NCBI RefSeq assembly: GCF_017591425.1
Contig: NW_024466413.1
Coordinates: 1,364,001-1,428,000, forward strand
From: Ochotona curzoniae
Lineage: Eukaryota; Chordata; Mammalia; Lagomorpha; Ochotonidae
DNA: 64,000 bases
Direction: 5' to 3'
Shown: piece by piece, positions 35,702 through 49,690 of the stretch
How the letters are laid out: each line of letters starts with the position of its first letter
Position numbering within the stretch: position 1 is the first letter of the stretch
Notes under the pieces: model-generated
The model's database searches: none
Told to the model about the DNA's origin: nothing
The model's input: only the letters and a program-made list of their open reading frames with translations
Program-made: the position numbers and the translations under genes

Positions 35702-38509
35702 CCATCCCCATACCTTTACAACCAGATCTCTGTGCTAGGTTCCTCTGTTATTGAAGCAGAGAAGTTTCTGTGTGCTTGCCAGCCAGTACTACAATTTAAA
35801 AAAGTCATCAGGAGTATAAATCAGCAAACGTAAGTCATGGCAAAGCAACTTTCCAAAAGCATCTTTTATGTGACTTCTGCACTTGAAATCTGAAAAAAGA
35901 GAAAAAAAAACACCAATTTTCAAGGACAGAAGAAGTCCTGAGTTGGATGGGATTGCTGCCATCAGAGACTGAAGGATTCAGGATGGAGTGTCTCTCTCTT
36001 ATTACTTTTCTGCCCCTGGACTGCAAGCTGTCATGTGTCTCCCTGTTGAGGACCACTTAGTGGATCGTACCCTAACACTTTTTAGCACATCCTGGAGCAT
36101 CTCATGTGCTTCGCCATGTGTGTGTCCTGTGGTGTTTTGTGTTAGATCTTCTTCCTAAGACCCTAAACATTGTCCAGCTCCTTGTGCAATGGCCTTGAAG
36201 GCCCGGGTTACGCACACACCTCTGGGTGTGCTGGGCTGGAGTGTGCATGTTCTGTAATCACTCCATGCGAGGGTGAGAAAAGGACCTTTCTGGCACTCGG
36301 GGAAGCTGTCTGAGTCACTGCAGGAGACTGGGATGGACAGGAACACGGGAGATGATGCAATATGAGGGTGCTTGCCAAGAACTCCTTTTCCCAAAAGCAC
36401 AAACTCCAACTGTACATGTTAAACAGAGTTGGGCAATGCTGTACAGGTTCATAGTCCTAAGAGGTGCAAAAACAAGTTTATTCTCCTGCATTTCAGGGGC
36501 CCCTAAGTAGGTGTCACCAAGCTGGAGTCAATATTTGGAAGGATCTAGGGCCAAAGCTGCTTTAGGTCAAAGAAGATAGAACTGGAGTGCAAGCCTGAGA
36601 ATAGCTCAGGAATATTTGTTGAACCAGTGAATGGACAGTCCATTAATCAGTGAACATGCTACCACCAACAGGCAGATGAGATAAAAAGATAAGGCAGAAG
36701 ATGAGGAAAATGATGCACTTATTCATAGACTGTTCTTCCTGCCCAGTGGAATTTCATGGCAACCGCCACATGTAAACTGTCGGCAAGGGCCTGCCGTTGG
36801 AGAACTGATATCCAGGTTGCGTCATACAGTTAAAAAAGCCCTAGTGTTTTCCGCTGAGCTGATTCTATTGTCAGAAATTAAATGAAAAGGAGAGAGGATT
36901 TGTTCCACAGGGACAGAGATTGTGTGACCACGTCAATGGGCAGTAAGTATTCACAGGAGAACCACTGTGGCCGTGGTCATGAGACAGCTGCCAGGAGGGT
37001 GTGCAGAAGCCAAAGCAGCGAGGCAGGGATGGCTTTGCTTTCAGAGGGGACTGGCACCCAGCCTCTACAGGCAAGCATTGTAACAAGGGAACTGCTGTGT
37101 ATCACAGACCTATGTCATGGTCAAAATCCTGCATGTGTCTCCAAATCTCCGTAAGGTAGAAGGTCTTTGATATCTGTTATAGCAGATGTTCTGAGGAGGC
37201 ATTACTGATTGGCTGGTTGTTTCTGAGGGATTTTCTCTCTTTCTTTCTTCTTGCAAGATATGTGTTTGCTTAAAGGAATCAGCGTGTGCCCTTTTTGCTT
37301 TCTGTCTTTGCTGGTGGTCAGCAGGCACCTGGTCAGCAAGGCTGTCCCAGCACAGGTGTTGCCTACCTCTTTGACCTCAGCCTGCCATGCCAAGTGCCAG
37401 CTCGGTGGACTTGGTTGCCACTTCCTCACAATGTCCCCTCCCTCTGATCTGTGTGTCTTGTTCCCTTTGCTCTTTGCTCTGCTCCCCCAGGTGCCTGGCC
37501 TTCAGGTCTGTCTTGATGTGGTATTCATCTAGAAGGAAGTTCCTGGTCCTGGGCCTTCCTTTCTTGACTTAGCATAGAGAACATCAGAGATCCAATGTCA
37601 CACTTGCTTCTTGTGTGTCTCCTTTTCTCTTCCTGGCTAGGTTTATACTTTGTAAGATACAGATTCACGACATCAACACCTTTGTGCAGCTCAGTTGGGA
37701 CACTTGACCTGCGTCCCCTGATCACTTGCAACAGTCAGCACGCAGTGATGATATGTTCCCTGAAAGAGCCTCAGCGTACATGAGAGATGACAGTGGAAGG
37801 CAGAACAACAAGAGCCCTCGGGGATCTACTTTCCTGTGAATTTTGCTTTGTTATCACTTTTGGCTACATGAATAACAGATATGTTATTTTGATGATTTCA
37901 TGACGTCACTAATTGTGTCACTTACATGACCTATGACAAAATACTCCATCAGTATATTCTGGGTGAGGTTAAGGGTACCTAGGACCACCACCCAAATCCT
38001 CATCCCAAAGAAATGATCACTAACTTGTTGGAATATGTTCTCTACTTTTCTGTGTTAACAAAATCTGTTCATATGCACCATTGGGGACAGAAGTGTATTC
38101 CAGCCAGCTTGCGCAGCCCACGAGGGCTGGTTGTGCCCAGTGCTTCCTACCTAGGGACATCACCCAGAAGTTTGAGACTGGCCGCGGGAGGGTTTGTTTA
38201 TGGGGGAATCAGGAGATACTAGGTATCAGGTGTGGTGTTGGAAAGGAGGTTCATCTGCACTAAGGTGCCTCTGATTTGAGGACTCTTACAAAAGGTGATG
38301 ACTCAGTACACACTCCTGCCCTTTGCACAAAGGAGTGAAGAGCTTCTAAAGGGCCGATACAGAGATGCAAAGGGCAGTCAGTCACAGGACTGCAGATTTG
38401 ATTGTTTTTAAAGTCTGCCAAACTCTACTGAAGCGTATCAACTTAAACTCCCTCCAGGAGTTTATGAAAATATCAATTTCCTCAACCCAATCTAGAAAGG
38501 TAAAATGTA

Positions 38510-38830
38510 GCGTGTTTTAATTGGCATTTCCCTGATTGCTAAGGAGATTATATCTTTTTGTGCTCATTGACTATTTTTGTTCATCATCTGTGTATTCCCC
38601 ATTTACATCTTTGGCATCTTTCTCTTTGAATAATTTGCTTCTTAGTTCTGTAACTGCAAAATGCATTTTTTTTGGTAGTGATTCTTTGATATATCAAGTT
38701 GACAACATGCAGCTTGTACTTTATTCTTAACTTCATTTTTTAAAGTCATACAGATATTTCAAACTTTTTAAAGTAAGCATTTTTTTCCCTTTTGGAGATA
38801 GCTTTTTCTGGTTACACAAATACTCTTTCC
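38510..38830 (-). mobile_element. Ancient L1 ORF2 fragment, antisense
   Basis: The order ttaattggcatttccctgat, atcatctgtgtattccccat, tctttgaataatttgcttct and gtgattctttgatatatcaa follows reverse-strand L1 ORF2. Confidence 0.65.
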
Positions 38831-40231
38831 AAAACCCAGTGCTGTAACTGACCTTATTTCTCGTGGACCTGAAGAAACGGGAGAGTAGTGAAATCAGGAC
38901 TTGCCTGGCTTCAGGGTCATGGTATGTTTGACTTTGGTGTCATGGTGCACTTGAGACACTTGCTGTCACTTGACACACACTCAGGGCTCACTCCGACTGA
39001 CCCCAGCAGCTCCAGTGAATCAGCCCGTCCAGTGTCTCCACCTCGTAACTGGACACATTGCATCCACATTGACATTGCCTCTGGGAGTCTTTTAGCCTCG
39101 CAAGATGGCTTCCTTGGGAAAGACTTAAAAATGACACCAGACCAACTCCCTCCCCCATTTATTTTACCTCTGAGTCATGAGCAGCAGTGCCTTCTTTGTT
39201 TCAACGAATTCAGAATATACTATGCTTATCCAAGTTTGTTAGCCTCTACTGTTGTTACTTACTAGGGAGTGAAACGTGCTCTGGATTCCTGACCCCAACT
39301 GTGGGCTTCTGCCCTCAGCGTTGTCCTCCACACTGGCATTGAAGGTAGTGATACTCTGTTCTCTTCCCTTTTCGAGCTGAAGGAAAACAGAGGCAGTGCA
39401 GCACCAGCTCTCCAGACAGTATCATAGTGTCATGCATCTCTCCCAAATCCCATCTTCCCTTCCCTTTGGGCATCATCTCCTCTCCCAAGTTGACCAATGG
39501 GTCCAAGAGCAGTAATTCCTACATACTCTTTTGGTGAGCTCTGCTTCTGAATCTATTGTTATTATTATTGATTTTCAGGGTGTCTTCTGAATTCTGTCAT
39601 GCTTATATTTGAACAATCTATAATCATGCTTATTTTTTGTCTCTGTTTCTCTATTTCTTTGCGTTGTCGTTTTTGGTAGCTTGCATGGCCTCAGAACCGA
39701 ATGACAACTTGAGAGTCTGGCGTTGTTGCTTGCTTCTTTTATCGTGTAATTGCTATGAAGACAGGGCTTTCCTTTCCGGTGTCCTGACTCACCTGTCTGA
39801 TTCATCTTAGTCACTCAGAACTTAGGATCTGAGTCAGTGGATCGATGGTGCATGGACAGATGAACAGATGAATGACAAGAATTTCACATAAAATCTGACA
39901 TCAGATAAAGATTGCTTCTCCTTCACCCAATTCTTGCATGGCCACTTCACTGGAGCACACTTTCTCTGCTGTTGATGGCTTTGGTTTAGAACGCTTTAGG
40001 CTAATATTGTTAAAGTTTGAGGCACAATAAAAGTCATGACTCTTAGAAATGAATGTTCTTGTTGATCTGCCTTGATGTAAGTGTGCTTTTCCCCAGCATG
40101 CTGAAATGATGCAGCGGCTGACTTCTGTTTTTGTGGATCAGTAACTAGTGACACTAACAGATTTCCATTGACTGCAGAGTTGAAAATCCCAGCCGTGGTG
40201 CTAGTATTTTTTGTAGACAGTATTGTGTATG

Positions 40232-40330
40232 TCCTTATTGCTGTCTTGGAGAAAAAGTTCCATCTCCATTTTTCAAGGGATAGGAAACTGAATCTCAAAG
40301 AATTTAAGAAGCGTGAAGCCAGGGAGGTGG
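40232..40330 (-). repeat. MIR-like fragment
   Basis: The stretch ccatttttcaagggatagga, aactgaatctcaaagaattt resembles reversed MIR (the gaggaaactgaggc region). Confidence 0.4.
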
Positions 40331-41173
40331 ACGTTTCTGAACTGTTGCTCTAGAGTGCTGGCTCATTTCATCACATCAAGTGAATAATTTGCCTTCTGTA
40401 AACTTTTGTGGATTTTTGATAATGGTCAAATGAGGAGGAAATGCTTTTAAAGATGAAAAGGTCCGTGGGTTAATTGTTTTGTCCTCTTTTTCAAGCCAAA
40501 TAATAATTATTTAAAACTTCCATATCCAGCCATGATCTGTCAAGCAGGCAGATGCCACAGCCCAGACAGAGGACTCCGTCTAAAGCAGGTGGCTACTGTT
40601 GGGCAAAGAATCACAGAGCATCTCAAGGCAGAGCACAGAATTTTCCTGGAGGTGACAGATGAGTAGAAACCTTTTGTGTCCTCCAGGAGGGGTTCCATGC
40701 CAGGCAGAGGGGATAGTGTGGGTGAAGGTGGCAGGGGTATTGGCAACCTAGTGTGGCCTGCATAAAATTGGTTTTGAACATTATATAGGGTCTTTTCTCC
40801 TCTTTATCTTTTGTGGTATGGAAAGATACTGAGGGATTTGGAGCTGGAAGCAGTTTGATTTGTTTTTCATATTTGAAATCCTCTTCCATGCAAACTTGTG
40901 GAGAGAGACACAGCCCACCTGGGAGGCAATGGAGCAGATCAGAGATCCCTGAGCATCGGGTGAGGGTGAGGAGCCAAGGGCGCATGGGCGGGTCTGTTGG
41001 TGACTGAGATGGAGAGGGGTTTGAGCTCCTGGCAGAAAGTGGAGAAGCTGAAGGTGACCTTTCTCCGCTTTGTGCAGATGGTGCAATCACAGAAGCTTTC
41101 ACTAGCATGAGAAGCCCAGGCTGTGGACATAAATTTCATTTCACTAAATGGGCTTACGCGCATAGGCCCTAAG

Positions 41174-41209
41174 CACTAAATGGCCCTGTGTGCTTAGGGC
41201 CATTTAGTG
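41174..41209. repeat. Perfect 14-bp inverted repeat with 8-nt loop
   Basis: CACTAAATGGCCCT (41174-41187) and AGGGCCATTTAGTG (41196-41209) are exact reverse complements around gtgtgctt. An upstream taggccctaagcac (41164-41176) can pair instead with gtgcttagggcc (41190-41201). Confidence 0.95.
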
Positions 41210-43109
41210 TCCAGGATGTGGACAGTGCACAAGGAGCAAAGCGGCCACTGTAAGTGGGATGGGGAGTGACTCTGCGGCGAGGGCCGAAGTGGCCTTTCAC
41301 AGGAGCTCTGCAAATAGGGACATGACAAAGCCACTAGAATCAGGAGGATGGTCATATTTCATGTGACTGACCAGTTGGGATTTGGTGGAATTTTGCTGAT
41401 GATCAAAAATGATGCAGACTGAGTTTTCTTGGACATATAGCAATGGTCAGTGAATGAACCATCTTTGTAAATTTTGTGGTGTTGCTCAGGGTTCATAAAC
41501 CAGACTTGGGGTTGTTCAAGGTGAAGTTGAGCAATGAAGACCAGTGAAGAGTCAAAAGGGGGTCCATAGATAACCTGAGTGCTACTCAGCTGAGAGATTA
41601 GCCGTCTTTGCATATTTTATTCCTAGTAAGAGAATAAGGAGAACGTTTAAAAATCAGTAGGGAGTATCAGGCTTAAGAGGAAACAGGACTCAGTTTTTCT
41701 GGAGATATTCAAGAATATTTAGGACCAAAGAGATGAACTATACCCAACCCTTGGCTACCAACAACCAGGGCCAGCAGATGGTGGCCTTGGTGTCTAAACA
41801 GCGAATGTCAGGGTGACCTCTGTGCCATGATAGACTGATGTGAGCACAGGCCATGTGGGAATCGATCCTGGAGCCAACTGTGCAAACACATGCTTACACC
41901 GAGGAGGTGAGGCTAGGACACTCAGTTGGTTTTTAGAATTTGCTTAGATGCAGGGGTTGAGAGAACTTTGGGATAGCCCTTAAGTGCTCTGGCAAGCATC
42001 CTCGTCTCTGGAACTGGAGGGTGGAGTTGAGATTCTAATGCTGACTCCTGGGCTGCAGTGTCCACCTCTGTGATCCCCCAGTTCCTGTCTGTGGGATTGG
42101 CTTCCAACCGCATGCTCCCATATTGAATGTGTGAGTTTCTAGATACAGGAAACTTACTGAGAGAAGTGAAAAGCAAGGATTCCATCCTGGAGAATGCTTC
42201 TCCTTCCTTTGGGGATGACCAGTGTCCTCAGACTGAGGCTCAAGCCCTTATCTGGCAGCTCTTTTTGACCATCTGTTCAATTAAAAGTTCTGTCCTGGGC
42301 CACATGGCAGAAGACCACATGGCTGCCATCAGGAGCCTCAAGACAAATGGGGAGTGTTGGAGGGTGAGGACAGGAGGGCTGTGAGAGAAATAAGATAAAA
42401 AGAAGCCTATGTGGACACAGGAAAGGTATATATACAGATGAATAATGTGAGAAATACAGGTGACCTAGATACTAGGTGAGCTTAGGATTCCTTCCACTTG
42501 GGAAAACCTCCATGAAAGAGATGGCCACTTAGAGGGTGTGAGAAAGGGGCAGGGCTTAGAGGTTAAAACCCAACAACAAAACTGCTGATTGTATGCCTCC
42601 TGTGGCAGCTCTTACTTGAAGCCAAGAAAACACTGGAGAAAAACCCAGTGACCCATCTTAGAGGTGCCCATGGCCCGGGTGCAGAAAGACTCACAGGATT
42701 CTAACTCCAGGGACAGGTGCTCCAGTGAAGCTGGTGCCAAATGCTCTATGGACAAAGGGGGAGGGCAAGTGCCCTGTCTGTGACACTGAGGGAAGAGCAT
42801 CCAGAGAAGTGACAATAAACCATGTCAGTGCGGATGAGGAGAAAGAAGCTCATGGGGAAGAAGTCAGGGTGAATGGAACATTTACAGATTACCCATTTCA
42901 GCAAAGTACCTTGCTTGGACTTTCAACATTGTTCATAAATGGCCAGAGCTAAACTGAGAGGAACACATACTTGGCATGGAGCTGGTTACCAGGAGCCTTT
43001 TCCCACCCTTCTACTCCCCCACAAATAAGAACATAAGCAAAATATTAAATAATCCTGTTGATACTTTTGGAAGCATAAACTTCCTTTTAGTTCTTACTCT
43101 TATTTGCCT

Positions 43110-43470
43110 ATTCATTTATTTTATAATATATTTTGATAGTCCCTGGGATTTCCCACTCCCCCTCTCCAAATCCCCTCTTCCCACTGATTTCCCCTATTTT
43201 ATTATACTAATACAGTCCCTCATAAAACAGTCATAAGTCCATCATTCTGCTGTTTAAGTGTATCCTGACATTGTAGATGTGGACAATGGCATAGCCAGCA
43301 TCCTATTTTCAAGATATATTTAACATTTTCATTGGGAGTCTTTCTTTTTTAAAAGTAGAGATGCATACTGCATTTTATTTTCATATCTAGATATGGTAGT
43401 TTCTGTTATAAAGCTCAATTTCCTTTGTCTGATGTGATAATCACGACAACCCCATGTTAGAAACTAGCTG
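43110..43470 (-). mobile_element. L1 3' untranslated region, antisense
   Basis: The C-rich start cactccccctctccaaatcc is the reverse of the L1 G-rich 3' tract. The part around 43255-43330, reverse-complemented (gccattgtccacatctacaa), aligns with 58938-58990 of the sense L1 (gccattgtccatgcccacaa). It is a member of the same 3'-end family. Confidence 0.75.
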
Positions 43471-44150
43471 TGTTTGATGAAAACAAAGTGTTTTCAAACC
43501 ATTCTTATGTTAGGAACAAATCAAGATATGAATTCAGGGCCTCTCAGCTTTTCTTCAGTGGCCCCGTGGCCTTCAGCATCTCTTGAGCACTCCACATGCA
43601 GCCTGCCACATTTGCATCACTTACCAAACACGTACTGGTCACTTACAGTGGGCTCACAGTGAAAGCCAGGAAGTGCTACTTCTGGGAATGTCACAATACT
43701 TCCCTATAGAAAGAGAAGAGCGTTGGGCCTCCTTCAAGACTAGAGAGTCTGTGGTGTCTGCAGATGCTGCCCAGCTCTGCGACCCTCAGTTAATACTTTT
43801 GATGACTTGAAAAGCTGTGTGTTGGATGGCAAGCTAGCAGCTTTCAGAGGTGCTGAGCTGTGTGATCTGTCGGTGAGAACATTCACTCTCAGCTGGGACT
43901 CTCAGAGAAGGATTATTTGAATCGGGCCGGACAGATGGGGAGGAAATGGAGCCAGGCTGGATCCCACAAGGCCCGCTTCCTGAAACATCAGTGCCAGTCA
44001 TCTTCACCCTGGCGCTGAGCCTGGGACTGCTGCGCTTGTCTCCAGGGCTAAGGTAATAGGTGTAGAAATAAAAGTCGAGAAGCATTCCACAGACACTCAG
44101 GATGCGTGGCAAGCACTCTGGTGTCCTGTACCTAATGGTGTACAACTGAT

Positions 44151-44418
44151 AGGAAGATTTTCCATCCACTGAATCACTCCCCAAGTGGCTGCAACAGCCA
44201 CAGCTGAGTCAATCCAAAGCCAGAAGCTGAGAGCCTCTTCCAGGTCTCCCATGTGGGTGCAGGGTCCTAAAGCTTTGGGCCTTCCTCGACTGCTTTCCCA
44301 GGCCACAGGTAGGGAGCTGGAAGGAAAGTGAAGTATCCAAGACATGAACCGGCATTCATATGGGATCCTGGCAAGTGCAAGGCGAGGACTTTAGCCACTA
44401 GGCTACTGTGCTGGGCCC
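44151..44418 (-). mobile_element. C-SINE, antisense, tail missing
   Basis: It runs from ggaagattttccatccactga to taggctactgtgctgggccc. The T-rich tail portion is absent. The body has cccaagtggctgcaacagcc and gccacaggtagggagctgg. Confidence 0.9.
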
Positions 44419-44420
44419 AG

Positions 44421-44550
44421 GACTATACTGTTGTCATGATATAGGAGAAATCTGTGAAAACTGAAGAGTTGGGAAGGGAAAGGGTAATCCCTGAGCCTAT
44501 GGAACTGTATCATAAGAGTAAGTAAGTAATGTAAAAATACATTGTCCTTG
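44421..44550 (+). mobile_element. L1 3'-end fragment, sense
   Basis: The piece ttgggaagggaaagggtaat, then gagcctatggaactgtatca and taa words matches the 3' end of the sense L1 at 59050-59110 (gagcctatggaacggtatca). Confidence 0.7.
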
Positions 44551-44564
44551 TTTTCACCTACTTA

Positions 44565-44822
44565 AATGGGGAGAGAGAGAGAAAGAAAAGAGACATAGCA
44601 ACACAGAAACGGGGGGAGAAAGAAATCTTCTACTTATTGATTCACTCCCCAGAGGCCCACAGGAGGGCCCAGGATCTGAAGTCGTGACCACCTGCTGCCT
44701 CCCGGGATGTATTATCAGGGAGCTGGATTAGAAGCATGGTGGCAGTGACTTGAACGGGCAGTCTGAAATGTGTTGTGAGCATCCTGGCTTGCAGCTGAAC
44801 CTGTGTTGCCACAGCACTCACC
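44565..44822 (-). mobile_element. C-SINE, antisense, diverged
   Basis: A GA-rich block is followed by cttctacttattgattcactc, tattatcagggagctggatt and ctgtgttgccacagcactc. Confidence 0.7.
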
Positions 44823-46745
44823 CCTTGGAGTTGAAAGGTTTTCATATGGTTCAACAGAGGCCCGGCCTGAGTTGGGATAACCCCATCAGATACCAGGTGA
44901 CTAATTGGGTTGGGACCTGAAGAAACACAGGCCAACTGGAAGAAAAACAAAGGGTACAGCGATTGAAGAGATTGGAGTTGAAGACAATGGGCCATCCCCA
45001 GAGCCGAATACAACACGGACGTACAAGCAGGGGGAAGGAGCTGAGTAAGGAAGGGGAGCTTGTCTGCGTTGGGGCCCTCCATCCCGGAAGCCAGGAGCTC
45101 AGAGCATGGTGAGGCTTAGAGGGACAGCAGGAGATTTGAAAACATATGGAGTGTAAAGACAAAGATGAGTGGCAGAAAGGGCCTCCACGGGACTGGCCAG
45201 CACATGGCATGGGGACACTTTGTTCATTTTATTCAGGAGCAACATTTGGTCCCTGCATCTGATGGGAGCCAAGTGTCATAAAAGATTCCAAATCCCGCAG
45301 GGTGGCCGGGTACACCGGCCCTTCCCGTGGCCCCACCTGTTTATTTACAATGTGTGATCAGAGCATTGAGGCAGCTGGCCTCGCTTGCTTGGCATGCATT
45401 CTCAAGGAGTGGTATCTGAGCTACTCAGTGCTGAATATCCTGCCAACCTGTCAGGCCCCCACAGGTATATGCTCTAATGGACAAGGCGAAAGGGGGCAAA
45501 GGTCAGACTCAGAGGAAGGAGGGCAGGTAGGCTTAGTTGGGGAAGGGAAGCGTCAGCCCTCGGAGTGAGTTAGGACTGAGGTGACTCATCTCTTACTGGG
45601 CCTGTCAGGTTTGGCTCAGCACCAGAGGGAAGCTCTGTCTGTGGAAGACAGTGGCCTCCTGGTCTCACCTACTTCAAGGGACTCTGTCAATCCCTGCTGT
45701 AGTTGAGACAAGCCAGAGCTACTCTTTGCAGTCTGTGATCTTCAACTGAGGCCAAGGTCACTGTGGATGGAACAGCTCCCTGTTCCGTGGACCATCCTGG
45801 GGACCCCGGTTGGGTGGGGACACTGAAGTCTTCACAACTATTTGATTAGCTGCGATTCTGCTATACTTAGTTATTTTGGGGAAGCATATGGCCGAGACAG
45901 ATGGCCCAGGAAAGCCTGGAACACATCATCAGGGCTTTTTGCCTCCATTGGCTGGACCTCCTGAGGACTTCTTAACAGAACGGACTACACAACGAGAATG
46001 TCAGTTACACCTTTCTCAGAAAAACCCACATGTGTGCTTCGGGCGTATCTGTGCCAGCCGTTGGTAACGGAGCAGGGCTCCAGATTGGCACAGTCATTGA
46101 GAGGACTTCGCAGGAAGCAGGGCTGCCTCAGTGGGCTCACCACTCGTCTGCAACTCAGTCACCCCACAGACACCATCCAGTGTCACTGCCAGCTTCTCAG
46201 GGAGGAAGTCGCTTGAGCTCTGAGCAGCGTGTTTGCTGTGAATGCTTGCCAGGCCTGGTGCTGCACCCAGCTGCGTCTAGGCAGACTCCCCTCTCACTGC
46301 AGCCTCTGCACTCATCACTGAGCACCAGGAAGAACTTAGATGTTGCTCTAAGTGCAAGGGGCACTACGACCTCTGCTCTAGCTTTATATATGAATAGACT
46401 AGTGGGTGATGAGAGCAGGAACAGGATGCAAGTTTTTCAATGTCCCATGTGATAGGAAATCAAAGAGGCTGGCCACACACACAGGCACCACACGTGGGAG
46501 TGAATTGCAGAATATGCTGGTGACTGGGGAGGGGATGGGGATCTGAGTCCAGCAGGAAGGATTTTGTTAGCTCCACTGGTAAAACCAGGGGCGTGACGTG
46601 TTTGGGAAACACGAGTGTTTTACCTTGGGCTCTCCGTTTATCATCTTCTTTAACCAGAATCACACCAAGCAGGCAGGACATCAGGCCTCTCTGAATAGAG
46701 ACGGGACTACAGGTCCTGGCTTCTAAGTGGTGTAGAAATCCTCGG

Positions 46746-47060
46746 TGCTGGGGGCAGTGTGATAAAGGCTAAAGTCCTCGCCTTGTGTGCGCCAGGATCC
46801 CGTATGGGTGCCTATTCATGTCCTGACTGCCCTGCTTTCCATCCAGCTCCCTGCTTGTGACCTGGAAAAGCCGTGGAAGATGGCCCCTGCACTTGCATGG
46901 GAGACCTGGAAGAGGCTCCTGGCTCCTGGCTTCAGATTGACTTAGCTCTGTATGTTGTGGCCAGTTAGGCAGTGAATCAGTGCATAGAAAATCTTCCTCT
47001 CTGTCTCCAGTCCTTGCTTTATATCTGCCTTTCCAATAAAAATAAATAAATCTTTAAAAA
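46746..47060 (+). mobile_element. C-SINE, sense, near full length
   Basis: It contains ctgggggcagtgtgataaagg, catccagctccctgcttgtg, gggagacctggaagaggctc and a ccaataaaaataaataaatc tail. Confidence 0.9.
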
Positions 47061-47269
47061 TTGAAAAAGCAAGCCTTGGTGCCTTACTTCAGCTTTCATC
47101 ATTATGAAATTGCTGAGGTAGTCTATTTAGTAGAGAGCTACAGTTTATTTTGATTCATGGTTCCAGATATTCAAAGTTCAAATATGTTGATGCAGGCTTT
47201 GGTGAGGGTCCCCTTGGCTGTGCCATCTGATGCTGGGGTCTCCCTACCTCCTCGAAAACCAGCAGGGTT

Positions 47270-47489
47270 GGGGCTGGTGTTGTGTGCAGTATCAGAGCAT
47301 GTGTTTGAGTCCTGGCTACTCCACTTCCCATCCAGCTTCCTGCTAAAGGGCCTGGTGGGGTGACAGTAAATTGTGGATCTCGTGCTTGAGTCCCTAGTAC
47401 TCATGTGGGACCCCAGATTTAGTTTCTGGCTCTTGGCTTCAGCTGTTCAACCTTCGTGATATTTGAGGGAGTGAATCAGTGGATGGAAG
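47270..47489 (+). mobile_element. C-SINE, sense, diverged
   Basis: It has a ggggctggtgttgtg head, tgtttgagtcctggctactcc, catccagcttcctgctaaa and ggagtgaatcagtggatgg, then runs into a TC repeat. Confidence 0.82.
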
Positions 47490-47490
47490 A

Positions 47491-47544
<54 letters not shown>
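47490..47544. repeat. (TC)n microsatellite at a SINE 3' domain
   Basis: About 25 TC units with one early TTTC break, occupying the place of the SINE CT-rich tail. Confidence 0.96.
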
Positions 47545-47547
<3 letters not shown>

Positions 47548-48139
47548 GTCAAGATCTCATCTAACCCTCTAAACAATGTTGCTGGATCAACTTTCTACCT
47601 TCTTAATACCATTAATTTACAGCTTGTGGATTTGATTACACTTAGCAGATGATCTTTGGAAAGACGGCTTAGGTCCTCTTGGGCAGAAATATGGCTTTTT
47701 ACAGGAGAAAAGATTTGGGACCAACACCTGTGATTAATAGCATAGAAATGTATGCGCAGCAAGAGAGAAGCCTTGAACTTGGATACCTGACCTGAGCAAG
47801 CAGGATTGGGCAGAAGAAGTCACCTGCTTTAGAGAGAGAGCATCTGTTGTCACTCTTCACAGTTAAAAGACAGTCTGGGGAAGTTTAGATTCTCATCCCC
47901 AAAATGTTTCCATTTGCTATGCAAGAAGATTCTTCGCTCTTCACCCAGGCAGTACTTGCTACCCTGGAGCGAGCATCCTTTCTTTCTTCCTTGGAAGGAC
48001 AAATAAAGATCTTCTTCCCTGCCTCACTTGCACAGTGAGCTCTCCCAGCAGTGGTCTAGAGTGGATAATTCCTGACAGCCTTCGCCAGCCGTGTCCACTG
48101 CACAGAGCCGGTGAGCTGCAGCCTGTTTGCTCTCTGTCA

Positions 48140-48335
48140 TTTCTCTGAGTTCCTATTGTGTGCTGCATCTTGCAACACACTTTGATCTGTCATTGCATTC
48201 AGCCCTCCTCATCCTAAAACATGTTCCACTCCATTCCTCTCTACAGAGTTGAGAAAACTGAGGCCCACATTGCAAATCCTTTGTTCCCAGGTACAGAGTG
48301 TCAATGGCAGAGCTTGAAATAAATCCACACTTTTC
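48140..48335 (-). repeat. MIR-type SINE fragment
   Basis: The string gttcctattgtgtgctgcat, gagttgagaaaactgaggcc and gtcaatggcagagcttgaaa has the antisense MIR layout. Confidence 0.7.
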
Positions 48336-49594
48336 AACGTAAGTCTCTTGTCCTTATGAAAGCATGATGTACAAGACATGCACCGGTTTCTGTTATTGAA
48401 ATGCAAATTGAAAACACCTGAGACCACTCAGCAGTTAGGCCCAGCCTGAAGGAACCCCAGCTGCTGAAAAGCACCCTCGAGGTGACACTCTGGCCTTTCC
48501 CTTGAAGATCATTGAGTAGGACACATCATCAGCCAGCAAAGTGCTATCCAGTGCTGGGCTTATTAGGCTCATTTTGATACATAGGCCACAATGGTTTACA
48601 ATGAAGTAATTGTGCTCATTCCAGATGGATCAGAGAATGCTACCGCTAACTTGCGACAGCAGCCCTTGACCATGTCAAGCAGGCTAAATGGTATTCTTAA
48701 CAGCTTTGGAGTTTACCTTTTTCTTTCTGTAGTATGCATTGCAGCCAGACCCTCGTGTCACCACACCTTGTAATTTAAGTTGGTTTGCAACGTAGGATGG
48801 GAGTTAGAAGCCCTGGGCACTGGACCCGTCCTCTGACCGCAGCCACTGTGAAATGATCTCCGCAAGGCTGTTCCCTCTATTCCTTCTTTCTTTTATAATC
48901 ACGGACTAACGGATCCGGTGGCTATTAGAGTGACTGTAATATACAAAGCTTGTTGTTCTAAGAATAAAATTGTTTTTCTTCTGCAGCAGAAGTGATAGAG
49001 TATGAAAATGAAGTTCGCACAGAAAAAAAGTTGGGGAAAATGTGCTAAATATGGAAGAATATTTCTGTTGATGGCTGCATCTTCACCAGTGACAGCCTCG
49101 TGACTGGATAGACAGTTTAAGAAGTAGAAGAACTGAAAGACAGGAGTTGGAGTCATTGTCCTACTGTCCCCTCGACACTGAGTTTGTAACACCTTGAATA
49201 ATCATTTCTACTCAAGAGTAAAATAAAACTCAGTTCACTAAGTCGTGAGAGAGCAAAATCAATCACATGGGATGTAGATGAAGCTGATCCAGACTGGCTT
49301 CTGTAGAACAACTTCCAATGAGCAAAACCACTTCATGTTTATAATGTGTTTTGAGAAAAAAGTGACAATTTCAAATCATACTACATAGCATCTATATCTA
49401 AGCTCGATTTGTTGTACATAATTTATCGCTTCAATTAAGATTTTAAATTGGCCTATATAAAGTGCTGCAATGAATTTGCAGAAATGAAGTTTTCATGTAG
49501 ATAAAGAGATGTCCTTGAAGCGACACAAGGGAGCTGCTTACTCCTTATGCCACTGACAAAAAAAAGCCTACAAAGCATCTTGAGGTTCACTGAT

Positions 49595-49690
49595 GCATCC
49601 AGTGCTTTGTCCAAGACCTAGGACAATTAACAACTATTAAAAGAATTAAAAGCAGGCAATTAATAAATATGTAATGAATGAATATTTGTA
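49595..49690 (+). repeat. L2-like 3'-end fragment
   Basis: The stretch caggcaattaataaatatgt, aatgaatgaatatttgtagg resembles the L2 terminal AATAAA-rich end. It is weakly supported. Confidence 0.3.

Noticed and set aside
40623..41108. A 161-codon frame on the - strand
   Set aside because: No recognisable domain and a Ser/Pro-rich low-complexity composition; no conserved neighbours.
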